DNA from: Limosilactobacillus frumenti DSM 13145
Lineage (GTDB): Bacteria; Bacillota; Bacilli; Lactobacillales; Lactobacillaceae
Assembly: GCF_001436045.1 (NCBI RefSeq)
Contig: NZ_AZER01000024.1
Span: forward strand, 27,935-91,934
Length of the DNA: 64,000 nt
Direction of reading: 5' to 3'
A program made the position numbers and the translations under genes. Positions 54,013 through 63,172 of this stretch are shown here, one piece after another (within the stretch, counting starts at the first letter, position 1; the number at the start of each line of letters is the position of its first letter). The notes under the pieces are model-generated. The model saw only the letters and a list, made by a program, of their open reading frames with translations. It was not told where the DNA came from and searched no databases.

Positions 54013-56289
54013 TTGAAAGAACACATTAAGTTATACAAATCAGGTAAACTGTGGGTCAGCGCTCTTGTGGCTGCCTTAACAGTTACGATTGGCGTAGGAA
54101 CCGCATTTGCAAATGATAATGTAACTAATAACGAACCGACCGCTCAACTGACAGCTAATAATGATGTTGCAAGCACAATGCCGGATAGTATTAACGGGTA
54201 TGTTAAGCATAACCAAAACGGTAATGTGACATACCAAAATGATGCTGGTCAGAACCTAACTGGTTGGCAAAATGCTAATAATAGTTGGTACTATTTTGAT
54301 GATAATGGTAGTGCCCATACGGGTTGGTATCAGAGTCCAGCCGGCAATTGGTATGATTTCAAAGAAAATGGCCAGGCACAGTCCGGCTGGTACCAATCAC
54401 AAGCGGGGGCATGGTATTATGCTGATCCCACAAATGCTTGGAACTTAACTGGCTGGCAAAATTTAAACAATAATTGGTACTACTTTGATCCTATTCAAAC
54501 CTGGGCGAGAACCGGTTGGCAATGGATCAATGATAATTGGTTCTATTTCGATCCAACTAATCATGGGCAAATGTTAACGGGAATTCAGCGGATTGATAAT
54601 CAAACATATTACATGAATGAGCAACATGATGGTACTTACGGGGCGATGAAACGCGATTGGCAATATGTTGATGGCCATTGGTATGACTTCGATAATGGTG
54701 GGGCCGCGCACCAAGGTTGGTTGCTGACGCCATTTAATAATTGGTATTATTTTAACCAACAAGGGCAAGCTCAGACTGATTGGTACCAAGTAAATGGTCA
54801 CTGGTACTATGGAGATCTTACCAATGCATGGACTTTACGTGGTTGGCATTGGTTGTCAGATGGCTGGCATTATTTTAATCCTAACCAAACCTGGCTAGAT
54901 GAAAATTGGCAATGGCTCGATAACAGTTGGTATTATTTTGATCCAGCTAATCATGGATTAATGTTAACTGGTTTTCGACAAATTAATGGTCAACATTACT
55001 ACTTTAACGAACAACACGATGGTTCGTATGGTGCTATGAAGACTGGTTGGCAGTGGATCAATGACGGTTGGTATTACTTTACTGATTCAGGAAGTCAACT
55101 TTTTAGTTGGCAAAATATTAATGGTACTACATATTACTTAGATCCAACAACTGGGCTGATGGCAACGGGCGATACGATAATTGATGGTAATCATTACTAC
55201 TTTAACTTATCTTCTGGTGCGCAAGAGAAGGGCATGCTACTTAACCCTATGACAGGAAAACTGAATTACTATGATGAGCAATCAGGTATCCGCCAAACTA
55301 GTGTTGATGGCTATACATTTAACTCTGTTACGGGAGATATCAATACCGATAATTTGACAAATGGCCTAAATACCATATATGGCCACGTTTACTTCTATAA
55401 CAAAGCCAGTGATCGTTTTGCAAGTAATGAGTGGAAACAAATTAACGGTAGTTGGTATTACTTTAATGACAATGGTGTAGCGCCAACTGGCTGGTTTAAA
55501 TCAAATGCCGGAAATTGGTACTACTTCAACAATAATGGTGCTGCCAAAACTGGTTGGTTCCAATCACCAGCTGGCTTCTGGTATTACTTTGATCCGACAA
55601 ATGCTAATGCAACAACTGGCTGGCGCTACATTAATAATAATTGGTACTACTTTGCTGACGGCTATGAATGTCAACATGGTACCGGCGCTTGGGTAAGGAC
55701 CGATAATAATTACGGCCAAATGTATACTGGTGTGCAATGGGTTGATGGTCACTGTTATAACTTTGGTGCAAGTGGTGCTGAAACTGCTGAACCATGGAAC
55801 GATTGGTGGAGTTGGCCATTCCCATCTTCTGGCGAAGGTTACTTCTTACCAGGACAAGCATTTGGTTACTCATCATATCCACGAAAGAATCATTATCATG
55901 ATGGATTAGACTTTGGTGTATCAGATCATCCGGGTTATGAGGTCCATGCTGTTCACGGTGGAAAGGTCTTAGATGTAACTACCTGTGATGATGATAATGG
56001 ACAACCAATGTGGTGGTATGTCACCATTTGGGATGGTAAGTATTTATATGTTTACCAAGAAGCATTTAGTAATCGTAATAAAATTGCAGTAAGTCCTAAT
56101 GATATTGTTTACCCAGGCCAAGTAATTGGCTGGCGTGATCTAAGCCACTTACATTTAGGGATTAACACTAGCCCTAATTACGAAATGGATTTGAATCATT
56201 CTTTCCAACCAAGTTGGTATGATTCAAATGCAGCAACTGGTAGTGGGTACTGGCTTAATCCTGAAACGGTAATTCGCAATCATGGTTAA
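54013..56289 (+). CDS. KxYKxGKxW-leader repeat protein with M23 (LytM) metallopeptidase, second copy
   Basis: A 758-residue secreted protein. Leader with KLYKSGKLW at 6-14, cleavage after TAFA (about 35). Repeat region about 55-590 with the same inserts as the amidase protein at 51574. C-terminal M23 domain: HDGLDFG near 629-635 and LHLGI near 713, giving the HxxxD and HxH zinc ligands; the WPFPSSGEG block ahead of it matches WPFPQDGEG in the protein at 19316, so the two M23 domains are paralogues. TTG start with GAGGAGGAG. Separate transcription unit. Confidence 0.9.
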   Translation: MKEHIKLYKSGKLWVSALVAALTVTIGVGTAFANDNVTNNEPTAQLTANNDVASTMPDSINGYVKHNQNGNVTYQNDAGQNLTGWQNANNSWYYFDDNGSAHTGWYQSPAGNWYDFKENGQAQSGWYQSQAGAWYYADPTNAWNLTGWQNLNNNWYYFDPIQTWARTGWQWINDNWFYFDPTNHGQMLTGIQRIDNQTYYMNEQHDGTYGAMKRDWQYVDGHWYDFDNGGAAHQGWLLTPFNNWYYFNQQGQAQTDWYQVNGHWYYGDLTNAWTLRGWHWLSDGWHYFNPNQTWLDENWQWLDNSWYYFDPANHGLMLTGFRQINGQHYYFNEQHDGSYGAMKTGWQWINDGWYYFTDSGSQLFSWQNINGTTYYLDPTTGLMATGDTIIDGNHYYFNLSSGAQEKGMLLNPMTGKLNYYDEQSGIRQTSVDGYTFNSVTGDINTDNLTNGLNTIYGHVYFYNKASDRFASNEWKQINGSWYYFNDNGVAPTGWFKSNAGNWYYFNNNGAAKTGWFQSPAGFWYYFDPTNANATTGWRYINNNWYYFADGYECQHGTGAWVRTDNNYGQMYTGVQWVDGHCYNFGASGAETAEPWNDWWSWPFPSSGEGYFLPGQAFGYSSYPRKNHYHDGLDFGVSDHPGYEVHAVHGGKVLDVTTCDDDNGQPMWWYVTIWDGKYLYVYQEAFSNRNKIAVSPNDIVYPGQVIGWRDLSHLHLGINTSPNYEMDLNHSFQPSWYDSNAATGSGYWLNPETVIRNHG

Positions 56290-56293
56290 ATGA

Positions 56294-56334
56294 AAAAATT
56301 GCTCCCTAGCATTATTGCTAAGGGGCAATTTTTG
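56294..56334. terminator. intrinsic terminator between convergent genes
   Basis: AAATTGC-CCC-TAGC pairs with GCTA-GGG-GCAATTT; T-run after, A-run before. It overlaps the end region of the lcp gene. Confidence 0.75.
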
Positions 56335-56336
56335 TT

Positions 56337-57743
56337 TTAATATGCAAATATTCGCCGAGGAGTTTGATATTGAGCTCTGGCCCTGATGCCATTAGTTGAA
56401 GGGACCGTTCGTTGTTCATAGCGTGGTTCTTCATAAGGACTAGTTGAATCATAAGGATTAGTGTTTATAGTACTGGATTTTGCCTTGTGATGAGAGCTAC
56501 CAGTGACGTAATCACTGCCATTGCCTGAACCAGGATCGTTATAACTGGCACCACCAGGAAGAATGAAGTCTGTATGCACAACACCATCATATAGTGGTTG
56601 CGACTTATACATCTTGGTTTCATGGTTCGTAACTTTCTTATACTTTAAACCTAGTTCTTTACGAACCAACTTAGATATCCGGTTAATTTCCTTTGGACTA
56701 GCAATTTGGAATGAAACGCCATCGATTGTCGCATCTTGTCCCTTGAAGTGGTAAGTCGTTACGCTATTCATTGCGGCGTGGTAATTACCATAAAGGGTGG
56801 CAATATCGTCAATTGGAATATTCGTTTTTACACCATCTTTGACGGCATCGATCATTTTATTTGCAGTTCCAATAGATCCAGAAGCCTTAAACTTATGAAT
56901 AACACTTTCAATGATTTGTTGTTGACGCTTTTGTCGACCATAATCGTTATTAGGATCGCTGTAACGCATCCGCGAATACTTCAGCGCTAACTCACCATTT
57001 AAGTGTTGTTTGCCTTTCTTGAAGTGGTGACCTTCGTAAGTAAATGCAAAGGGATTATCAACGGTGACGCCGCCAACCGTATTAACGACTTTTTTCAGAA
57101 CCCCCATATTAAGCACCGCATAGTAATCAATTGGTACATTTAATAATTCAGAAACTTGCTTAACAGTTTTCTTAGGACCACCAAGAGCATAAGCGGCATT
57201 AATCTTCACGTAATCGGGTCCATCTTTGGTATTTACTCGGACTAAGGTATCACGAGGGATACTGGTCATCGTAATTCGTTTAGTTTTGGGATTAATGGTG
57301 AATAATTCAAGAGAGTCAGTATTTCCACCAGTATTGCCCCGGGTAAGGGCTCCAACATCGGTACCCATTGCCAAGACAGAAACCGGCTCACCTTTTTGTA
57401 ATTTTTTACTAATTTGACCGTTGCCATTACCAAAAATATTGGATGCAGCAGAGTGAATTTTATGGTATTCATAGCCACCACCAATTAGAAGCAGAATAAC
57501 GATGGCCCAGATAATGTCTTTGACCCACCGTGGTGTCCGATAGTGATGAACTTTGGGTATTTGGACAGACTTTGCTGATGGTTGATAATGAGTATCCGGA
57601 CGTTGTTTTCGTGTTCGCTTGTGCCAACCGAATTTTGATGAAGAAGAAGGCTTCTCGTTGGCTTCATCTTCTTGAACCTTAGCTTGAATTCTTTTTTCTA
57701 GTTTTCGTCGATATTCTTCGCGTGATTCGTGATTATCATTCAT
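56337..57743 (-). CDS. LCP (LytR-CpsA-Psr) family cell-wall glycopolymer ligase
   Basis: Attaches undecaprenyl-PP-linked glycopolymers (teichoic acid or capsule) to peptidoglycan, on the outer face of the membrane. The 468-residue product has a long charged cytoplasmic head, one TM helix (about 76-95, WAIVILLLIGGGYEYHKIH), and the LCP domain: MGTDVGALTRGNTGGNTDSL, then SIPRDTLVRV (conserved Arg and Asp of the lipid-phosphate site), then KYSRMRYSDPNNDYGRQKRQQQ, then a disordered C-terminus. Start at 57743. It is flanked by repeat hydrolases and is the only ligase in the window, a likely partner for the polysaccharide made by the EPS genes. Confidence 0.88.
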   Translation of the reverse strand: MNDNHESREEYRRKLEKRIQAKVQEDEANEKPSSSSKFGWHKRTRKQRPDTHYQPSAKSVQIPKVHHYRTPRWVKDIIWAIVILLLIGGGYEYHKIHSAASNIFGNGNGQISKKLQKGEPVSVLAMGTDVGALTRGNTGGNTDSLELFTINPKTKRITMTSIPRDTLVRVNTKDGPDYVKINAAYALGGPKKTVKQVSELLNVPIDYYAVLNMGVLKKVVNTVGGVTVDNPFAFTYEGHHFKKGKQHLNGELALKYSRMRYSDPNNDYGRQKRQQQIIESVIHKFKASGSIGTANKMIDAVKDGVKTNIPIDDIATLYGNYHAAMNSVTTYHFKGQDATIDGVSFQIASPKEINRISKLVRKELGLKYKKVTNHETKMYKSQPLYDGVVHTDFILPGGASYNDPGSGNGSDYVTGSSHHKAKSSTINTNPYDSTSPYEEPRYEQRTVPSTNGIRARAQYQTPRRIFAY

Positions 57744-57959
57744 AAGACAATACCCCAATCGAAAATTCTAACTTTTTAACTATACTATAAGAAATAGTTG
57801 GATTTCAATTTTTCATGGTAACTTTAAAACTTATATTACTTTTGACAATATAACATTATACACCTGACAATGAAATATCATCTAACTGTAACCACATCGG
57901 TTAATATTATATAGTACAATATATGGATAGTAACAATTTGAAGTAGGAGGGATTTATTA

Positions 57960-59937
57960 ATGCAAAGAAGTGCTCAGTTAATAGCATTGACTGTAATGAC
58001 GACAGCGTTAGGAATTATAGCTAGTGACTATAACGTTAAAGCCGATGCAACTGAACCAACAACGCAAACTGTTCAAGTAACGACTAATACAAACCAATCA
58101 TATGATTTGTATTCCAATCAGCTTGTAAATATTCATAACGATGTTCGTTACGGGGAACAATCAATTTATTTACCTGCGGGATTCACTCTACAAAATATTA
58201 CAAATGTTGACGATTCTGCATCTGCTCAAGCACTGCAGAATCAAGTTAAAAAGCCAGGACTAGAGAATAATAATTACATGTCTAACCAGCAGGCTGCTCA
58301 GGAACAAATTGAAATTAATAATCTGACGAATGATCAGGTTACCCAAATGAACCAATATGCATTAGGATTGGTTAATCAAGTGCGCTATGAACTAGGTGTG
58401 GAACCATTCGGCCAAAATCAGGGAAGCATTAATGCTGTAAAGGGAATGGCCCTTCAATACCAAGATAAGAATGAATCGTTATTAAATGGTAGTTGGCACG
58501 ATGCTAGTATTTTACAAAATCACAGTGAAAATATTTCATCCTTCCAAATCTATGATGATCATATTGCTGGATTAGGATTCAAATCTTTTGCGGCAGCCAA
58601 GGGTAAGGATTTTGAAGATGATCATAGTGTACCTCTTTTTAGTGTGGAAACGATGGATGATCTTCGGGCAATGATTTACTATGGCGTGATGGGGATGCTT
58701 TTCTATGATGCCCATGATACTTTCGGTCATGCCAAAAATTTCTTGACTTATTACCAACCGGTTAAGAATATGGGAGTTTATCCTTCGATCGTGGCTCAGA
58801 CTAACCATAGCGGACGTTATTCTAACGGGCAACAGTTTGACTTTCAGGTAGCTGACGTTGATATGCACTTTATTTGGGCAAATCAAGATACTAACAGTCA
58901 TTGGCAAAACAATGGTGGAAAATGGTCATACATATTTGTTACGAAAACCGGTAACGGAGATGGCCAAGAGACAACTAATCAAGCAAATGCCACAGGAATT
59001 CAACACATTAATGGCAATACTTATTACTTCGACAATAGTGGTGTGATGCAGACGGGTTGGCAACTTTTGAATAACCATTGGTATTATTTCCAAGATAGTG
59101 GAGCTGCAGCAACGGGCTGGCAGTGGATTAATGGTCATTGGTACTTCTTTAACAATGCTGGTGTTGCCGATACTAGTTGGGGCAAGGTCAATCAACGTTG
59201 GTACTTTTTTGACCCAATCAATGCGTGGGCAAACTACGGTTGGCAATACCTATCTGGCGTCTGGTATTATTTTGACCCAACAAATGCATGGATGCAGACG
59301 AGTTGGCAGTCCATTAATCATTATTGGTATTATTTTGCTACTGATTCTGGCAAAATGATGACTGGAATTGTACCCATTAATAATGATTGGTATTACTTAG
59401 ATAGTAATGGTGCAATGCAAGTTGGTTGGTGGAATATCAATGGTCATTGGTACCTGTTTAATCAAGACGGGAGTGGTGTAAAAAACTGGTATCGGTCCGC
59501 TGCTGGTAACTGGTACTTTTTCAACCAATATGGATATGCCCAGACTGGCTGGTACCAAACCGCTGCAGGTAATTGGTATTACTTTGATCCATACAATGCT
59601 TGGGCTCAAAAGGGCTGGTTCTGGTCCGGTGCAAACTGGTATTATTTCGACCCAATTAATGCCTGGGCTTTGAAAGGCCTTTCAATGCTTAAATGGTAAT
59701 TGGTATTACTTTGATCTTACTAATTCTTGGATGGATCACGGGTGGCAACTGATTGATGGACATTGGTACTATTTCAATGTTAGTGGTCAGATGCTATCAG
59801 GATTAGTTTGGATTAATGGACGGCTATATTTCCTTAATCCATATCACGATGGTTCTTTTGGTGCCATGCTGACGGGACAACATAATGTCAATGGACGAAC
59901 CTTATCATTTGATTCTACTGATGGTTGGTTAATATAA
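57960..59937 (+). pseudogene. CAP/SEC10-PgrA-like secreted repeat protein, frameshifted near its C-terminus
   Basis: Reading frame 57960-59699 encodes 579 residues: signal peptide (cleaved after VKADA), a SEC10/PgrA surface-exclusion-like region in the CAP superfamily (about 110-335: MNQYALGLVNQVRYELG, HDASILQNHSENIS, LFYDAHDTFGHAKNFL), then about 11 repeats. The frame then stops at a TAA; the lost end continues in another frame from about 59690 to 59937 (GNWYYFDLTNSWMDHG; LTGQHNVNGRTLSFD). A single-base indel in CCTTTCAATGC around 59680-59690 joins them. The loss removes three repeats, so the shortened protein may still work. TAGGAGGG precedes the ATG. Confidence 0.8.
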
Positions 59938-59948
59938 TTAAATATCAC

Positions 59949-60010
59949 AAAAAGATGACAATAGTTTTACAATTCAGTACGAATTGATTGAATCTATTGT
60001 CATCTTTTAT
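59949..60010 (+). terminator. intrinsic terminator
   Basis: AAAAAGATGACAATAG pairs with CTATTGTCATCTTTT, a 15-base-pair stem with a wide loop. Confidence 0.75.
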
Positions 60011-60079
60011 TAACTCTCATATACTAAGAGACGTTGTAACATTATTTAGATGACGTACTTATTTGAGGAGGAGTACAAA

Positions 60080-61876
60080 TTGGTTCACCGGAATCTTGCA
60101 AAATTTAATCAAATTAAAAAAGGCCTCTTAATGACGACTGCGGTCTTATCAGGAGCTCTTTTATTTGGTGTTCATTCCGCACATGCTGATGAACTAAGTA
60201 GCAGTACTACTAATTCAGCCAACATTAGTACGACTAACGTTAATACTATTCCTGAAAATATCAATGGATATGTTAAACAGGGCCTTGTTAACTCTGCGTG
60301 GGAAAATAGTAATGGTCAGCTGCTGAATGGTTGGCAAACAGTTGGCAGTGATTGGTATCATTTTAGCAATGGAACACCATCAACTGGCTGGCAATCCATC
60401 GACGATAATTGGTATTATATGAATCAAAATAGTGCCAAAATGGAAGTCGGTTTACAAAACATCAATAATCAAACTTACTACTTAAATGAGCAACATGATG
60501 GTACTTACGGTGCTATGAAGATTGGTTGGCAGTACTTGAATAATCACTGGTACTATTTCCAAAGTAATGGAGCTGCACAAACAGGCTGGGCAGACATTAA
60601 CAACGCTAAATACTATTTAGACCCTAATACTGCACAGATGGCTACTGGAGATACAGAAGTTTCTGGGTTGCATTATTACTTTGATCCTTCTTCTGGCCAT
60701 CAAATTAAAGGGATGGTATTTGATAATGCCAGTGGCAAACTGTCCTACTATGATGACCAGACTGGTATTCGTAAGGAAGTTTACAGTGGTCAGGCAAATA
60801 GTATTTCTAATTGGGCTGGTCAACATCAGACTAGTGAGTTAAAAGAAGGCTTAAATGTAATCAACGGTCAAGAGTACTACTACGATTCTAAAACTAAACG
60901 CTTTGTTTCAAATGAATGGAAGCAAATCAATAATAAGTGGTATTACTTTGGTCAGAATGGTCAAGCTACGAAGGACTGGTACAAGTCTGCAGCTGGTAAT
61001 TGGTATTACTTTACTGATAATGGTTCAGCTCAAACTGGTTGGTTCAAATCTAAGGCCGGTTGTTGGTACTATTTTGATCCAACTAATGCATGGGCTCAAA
61101 AAGGTTGGTTTAAGTCTGCGGCTGGTTTATGGTATTACTTCGATCCTCAGAACGTCTGGGCAAAGACAGGCTGGTTTTGGAGTGGCTATAACTGGTATTA
61201 TTTTGACTCAACCAATACTTGGGCAGACACCGGTTGGCAGTATATTAACAATAAGTGGTACTACTTTGACAAGACCAACGCATGGGCAGATACGGGATGG
61301 CAATTGATTGATGGTGCATGGTACTACTTTAAGAGCTCCTGCGCTATGGCCGCTAACGAAGCATTTACTGATGGTTCCAAGTCATACGAAGCAGATGTTT
61401 GGGGGCACACTCACGAAATCAGTGGTCACGCCGCGTTTCTCGCAAGTATTAAGCAAGCAGCTTTAGATGGCTGGCGGACATATGGAGTCCTTCCTTCTGT
61501 CACAGCTGCTCAAGCCATTTTGGAAAGTGCCTGGGGGCAATCTCGCTTAGCTACTGAGGGACATAATCTCTTTGGTATCAAGGGAAGTTACAATGGTCAA
61601 TCTATTACCATGCGAACTGCTGAATATGGTGGTGGTGGTTATTATTACATCAATGCTGCCTTTCGGCGTTATCAAAGTAACTACGAAAGTGTAGTAGACC
61701 ACGGTCGTTTCTTAGCAGTAAACTCGCGTTACCATAACCTATTGTGGAATCGTAATTACCGTGACGTTACTGCTAAATTACAATATGATGGTTATGCTAC
61801 AGCACCTACTTACGCGGCTAGCTTAAATAACGTGATTGTCGCTAATGGCTTAGCAGCATGGGATTCAGAAATTTGA
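60080..61876 (+). CDS. repeat protein with GH73 N-acetylglucosaminidase domain
   Basis: A 598-residue secreted hydrolase. Signal peptide with KKGLLMTTAVLSGALLFG, cleaved after AHA (no KxYKxGKxW). Residues about 55-430 are repeats, and the C-terminal domain (about 443-598) is GH73: SVTAAQAILESAWGQSRLA (Glu near 481 is the general acid), EGHNLFGIKGSY (conserved NLFGIK), AFRRYQSNYESVVDHGRFL, and YDGYATAPTYAASLNNVI. It should split GlcNAc-beta-1,4-MurNAc bonds as pneumococcal LytB does. TTG start at 60080 is fixed by GAGGAGGAG; ATG 60050 has none. Confidence 0.9.
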   Translation: MVHRNLAKFNQIKKGLLMTTAVLSGALLFGVHSAHADELSSSTTNSANISTTNVNTIPENINGYVKQGLVNSAWENSNGQLLNGWQTVGSDWYHFSNGTPSTGWQSIDDNWYYMNQNSAKMEVGLQNINNQTYYLNEQHDGTYGAMKIGWQYLNNHWYYFQSNGAAQTGWADINNAKYYLDPNTAQMATGDTEVSGLHYYFDPSSGHQIKGMVFDNASGKLSYYDDQTGIRKEVYSGQANSISNWAGQHQTSELKEGLNVINGQEYYYDSKTKRFVSNEWKQINNKWYYFGQNGQATKDWYKSAAGNWYYFTDNGSAQTGWFKSKAGCWYYFDPTNAWAQKGWFKSAAGLWYYFDPQNVWAKTGWFWSGYNWYYFDSTNTWADTGWQYINNKWYYFDKTNAWADTGWQLIDGAWYYFKSSCAMAANEAFTDGSKSYEADVWGHTHEISGHAAFLASIKQAALDGWRTYGVLPSVTAAQAILESAWGQSRLATEGHNLFGIKGSYNGQSITMRTAEYGGGGYYYINAAFRRYQSNYESVVDHGRFLAVNSRYHNLLWNRNYRDVTAKLQYDGYATAPTYAASLNNVIVANGLAAWDSEI

Positions 61877-61923
61877 TGCCATACAAACTTGCGTAAGTAG
61901 TTAGATGAATAATATAATTAATT

Positions 61924-61952
61924 AGCTCTCCAGAAAATGGGGAGCTTTTTTT
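61924..61952 (+). terminator. intrinsic terminator
   Basis: AGCTCTCC pairs with GGGGAGCT over a short loop (one G·T pair), followed by TTTTTTT. Confidence 0.8.
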
Positions 61953-61989
61953 AGTACTATTGAGGGAGCACTTATTAAGGAAGTTAATC

Positions 61990-63099
61990 ATGAATAAACA
62001 AAAGTATTACCACTGGCTCTTTTGGCCAAGTGTCTTGTTAGTTATTGCGACTTTGATCTTTGTTTGTACAAAGATCCAGTTTGTTTTTAAACCTTTTCTC
62101 ACCTTCATTTCGGTCATTTTTGTACCATTGATTATTTCGGGATTCTTGTATTATATGTTGAACCCCATTTTAAAATTATTGATGAAGGTCAGAATTGGCC
62201 GCTTTCAGATGAAAAAGGGGATTGCTAGTCTTTTAATTGTGGCCGTAATGATCCTGATCGTTTTGTGGGGAATTGCTTCATTGATTCCACCGGTTGTTAA
62301 GGAAATTACCCAGTTAGTAAATCACCTTCCCCAAACGGTCAGTGGGTTGCAGGGATTGTTAAACGACACGGTTAAACACTCGCCTTTAAAGCATGTCGAC
62401 ATGACCACTTACTACAAACAGTTTGACCACCAGCTAGCTGCCTATGCCCAAAAGATTCTGAAGGGTTTGAGTGGCCGAGTTGGCGACATCATTGGGGTAG
62501 TGACAAACGTAACGGTGGTCACAATCACCGTACCAGTGATGTTGTTCTACATGCTCAAAGATGGGTCAAAATTAGCTCCTAGTATCCAAAAGTGGTTATC
62601 ACCACATCATGCTAAAGAAGTTAGCGACCTGCTCGGCAAGATGAATGATACACTGTCATCCTACATTGCTGGTCAAGTGATCGAATGCCTCTTCGTTGGT
62701 GTCTTCACTTCAATTGGTTACCTAATTATCGGTGAACCACTGGCGTTGGTCCTTGGAATCGCTGCCGGATTGTGTAACTTGATCCCATATGTTGGACCCT
62801 ATATTGGAATTGCCCCAGCACTCTTTGTTGCATTGACAATGGCTCCTGACAAGCTGATTTGGGTAATCGTGGTCGTTATCGTTGTGCAACAAATCGACGG
62901 TAATATTGTTTATCCAAATATCATTGGTCGGAGCTTGAAGATTCACCCATTGACCATTATTTGCTTATTGTTAGCGGCTGGTCACATTGCTGGTGTGGGC
63001 GGAATGATTCTTTGTATTCCATTCTATGCGGTAGTTAAGACGGTGGTTGAATACATGTTTGATATTTATCGGATTGAGCATCCGGTGGAGAAAAATTAG
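61990..63099 (+). CDS. AI-2E family transporter-like membrane protein (PerM/YueF type)
   Basis: A 369-residue protein with about 8 membrane segments. Seen: FISVIFVPLIISGFLYYMLNPI near the N-terminus (conserved P...A..LxY.xxP), a cytoplasmic domain with coiled segments (VKEITQLVNHLPQTVSGLQ), VITVPVMLFYMLKDG, and VLGIAAGLCNLIPYVGPYIG near the end, the family hallmark PYxGPxxG. Some relatives act as Na+/H+ antiporters, and AI-2 export has been reported for TqsA only, so the substrate is unknown. The start at 61990 follows AAGGAAG. No functional link with its repeat-protein neighbours is evident. Confidence 0.85.
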   Translation: MNKQKYYHWLFWPSVLLVIATLIFVCTKIQFVFKPFLTFISVIFVPLIISGFLYYMLNPILKLLMKVRIGRFQMKKGIASLLIVAVMILIVLWGIASLIPPVVKEITQLVNHLPQTVSGLQGLLNDTVKHSPLKHVDMTTYYKQFDHQLAAYAQKILKGLSGRVGDIIGVVTNVTVVTITVPVMLFYMLKDGSKLAPSIQKWLSPHHAKEVSDLLGKMNDTLSSYIAGQVIECLFVGVFTSIGYLIIGEPLALVLGIAAGLCNLIPYVGPYIGIAPALFVALTMAPDKLIWVIVVVIVVQQIDGNIVYPNIIGRSLKIHPLTIICLLLAAGHIAGVGGMILCIPFYAVVKTVVEYMFDIYRIEHPVEKN

Positions 63100-63172
63100 T
63101 TTTCACCTGTTTTTCTTATATCAGAAGTGGTACATTTATGTTGTTTGTTACATATTAGGGGGTAATTGAATA

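Noticed and set aside
19316..63099. Calling the repeat proteins glucansucrases
   Set aside because: The repeats resemble those of glucansucrases, but no GH70 catalytic motifs are seen in any of them.
61990..63099. Autoinducer-2 exporter as a firm function
   Set aside because: Only some relatives have been linked to AI-2; the sequence gives no substrate information.
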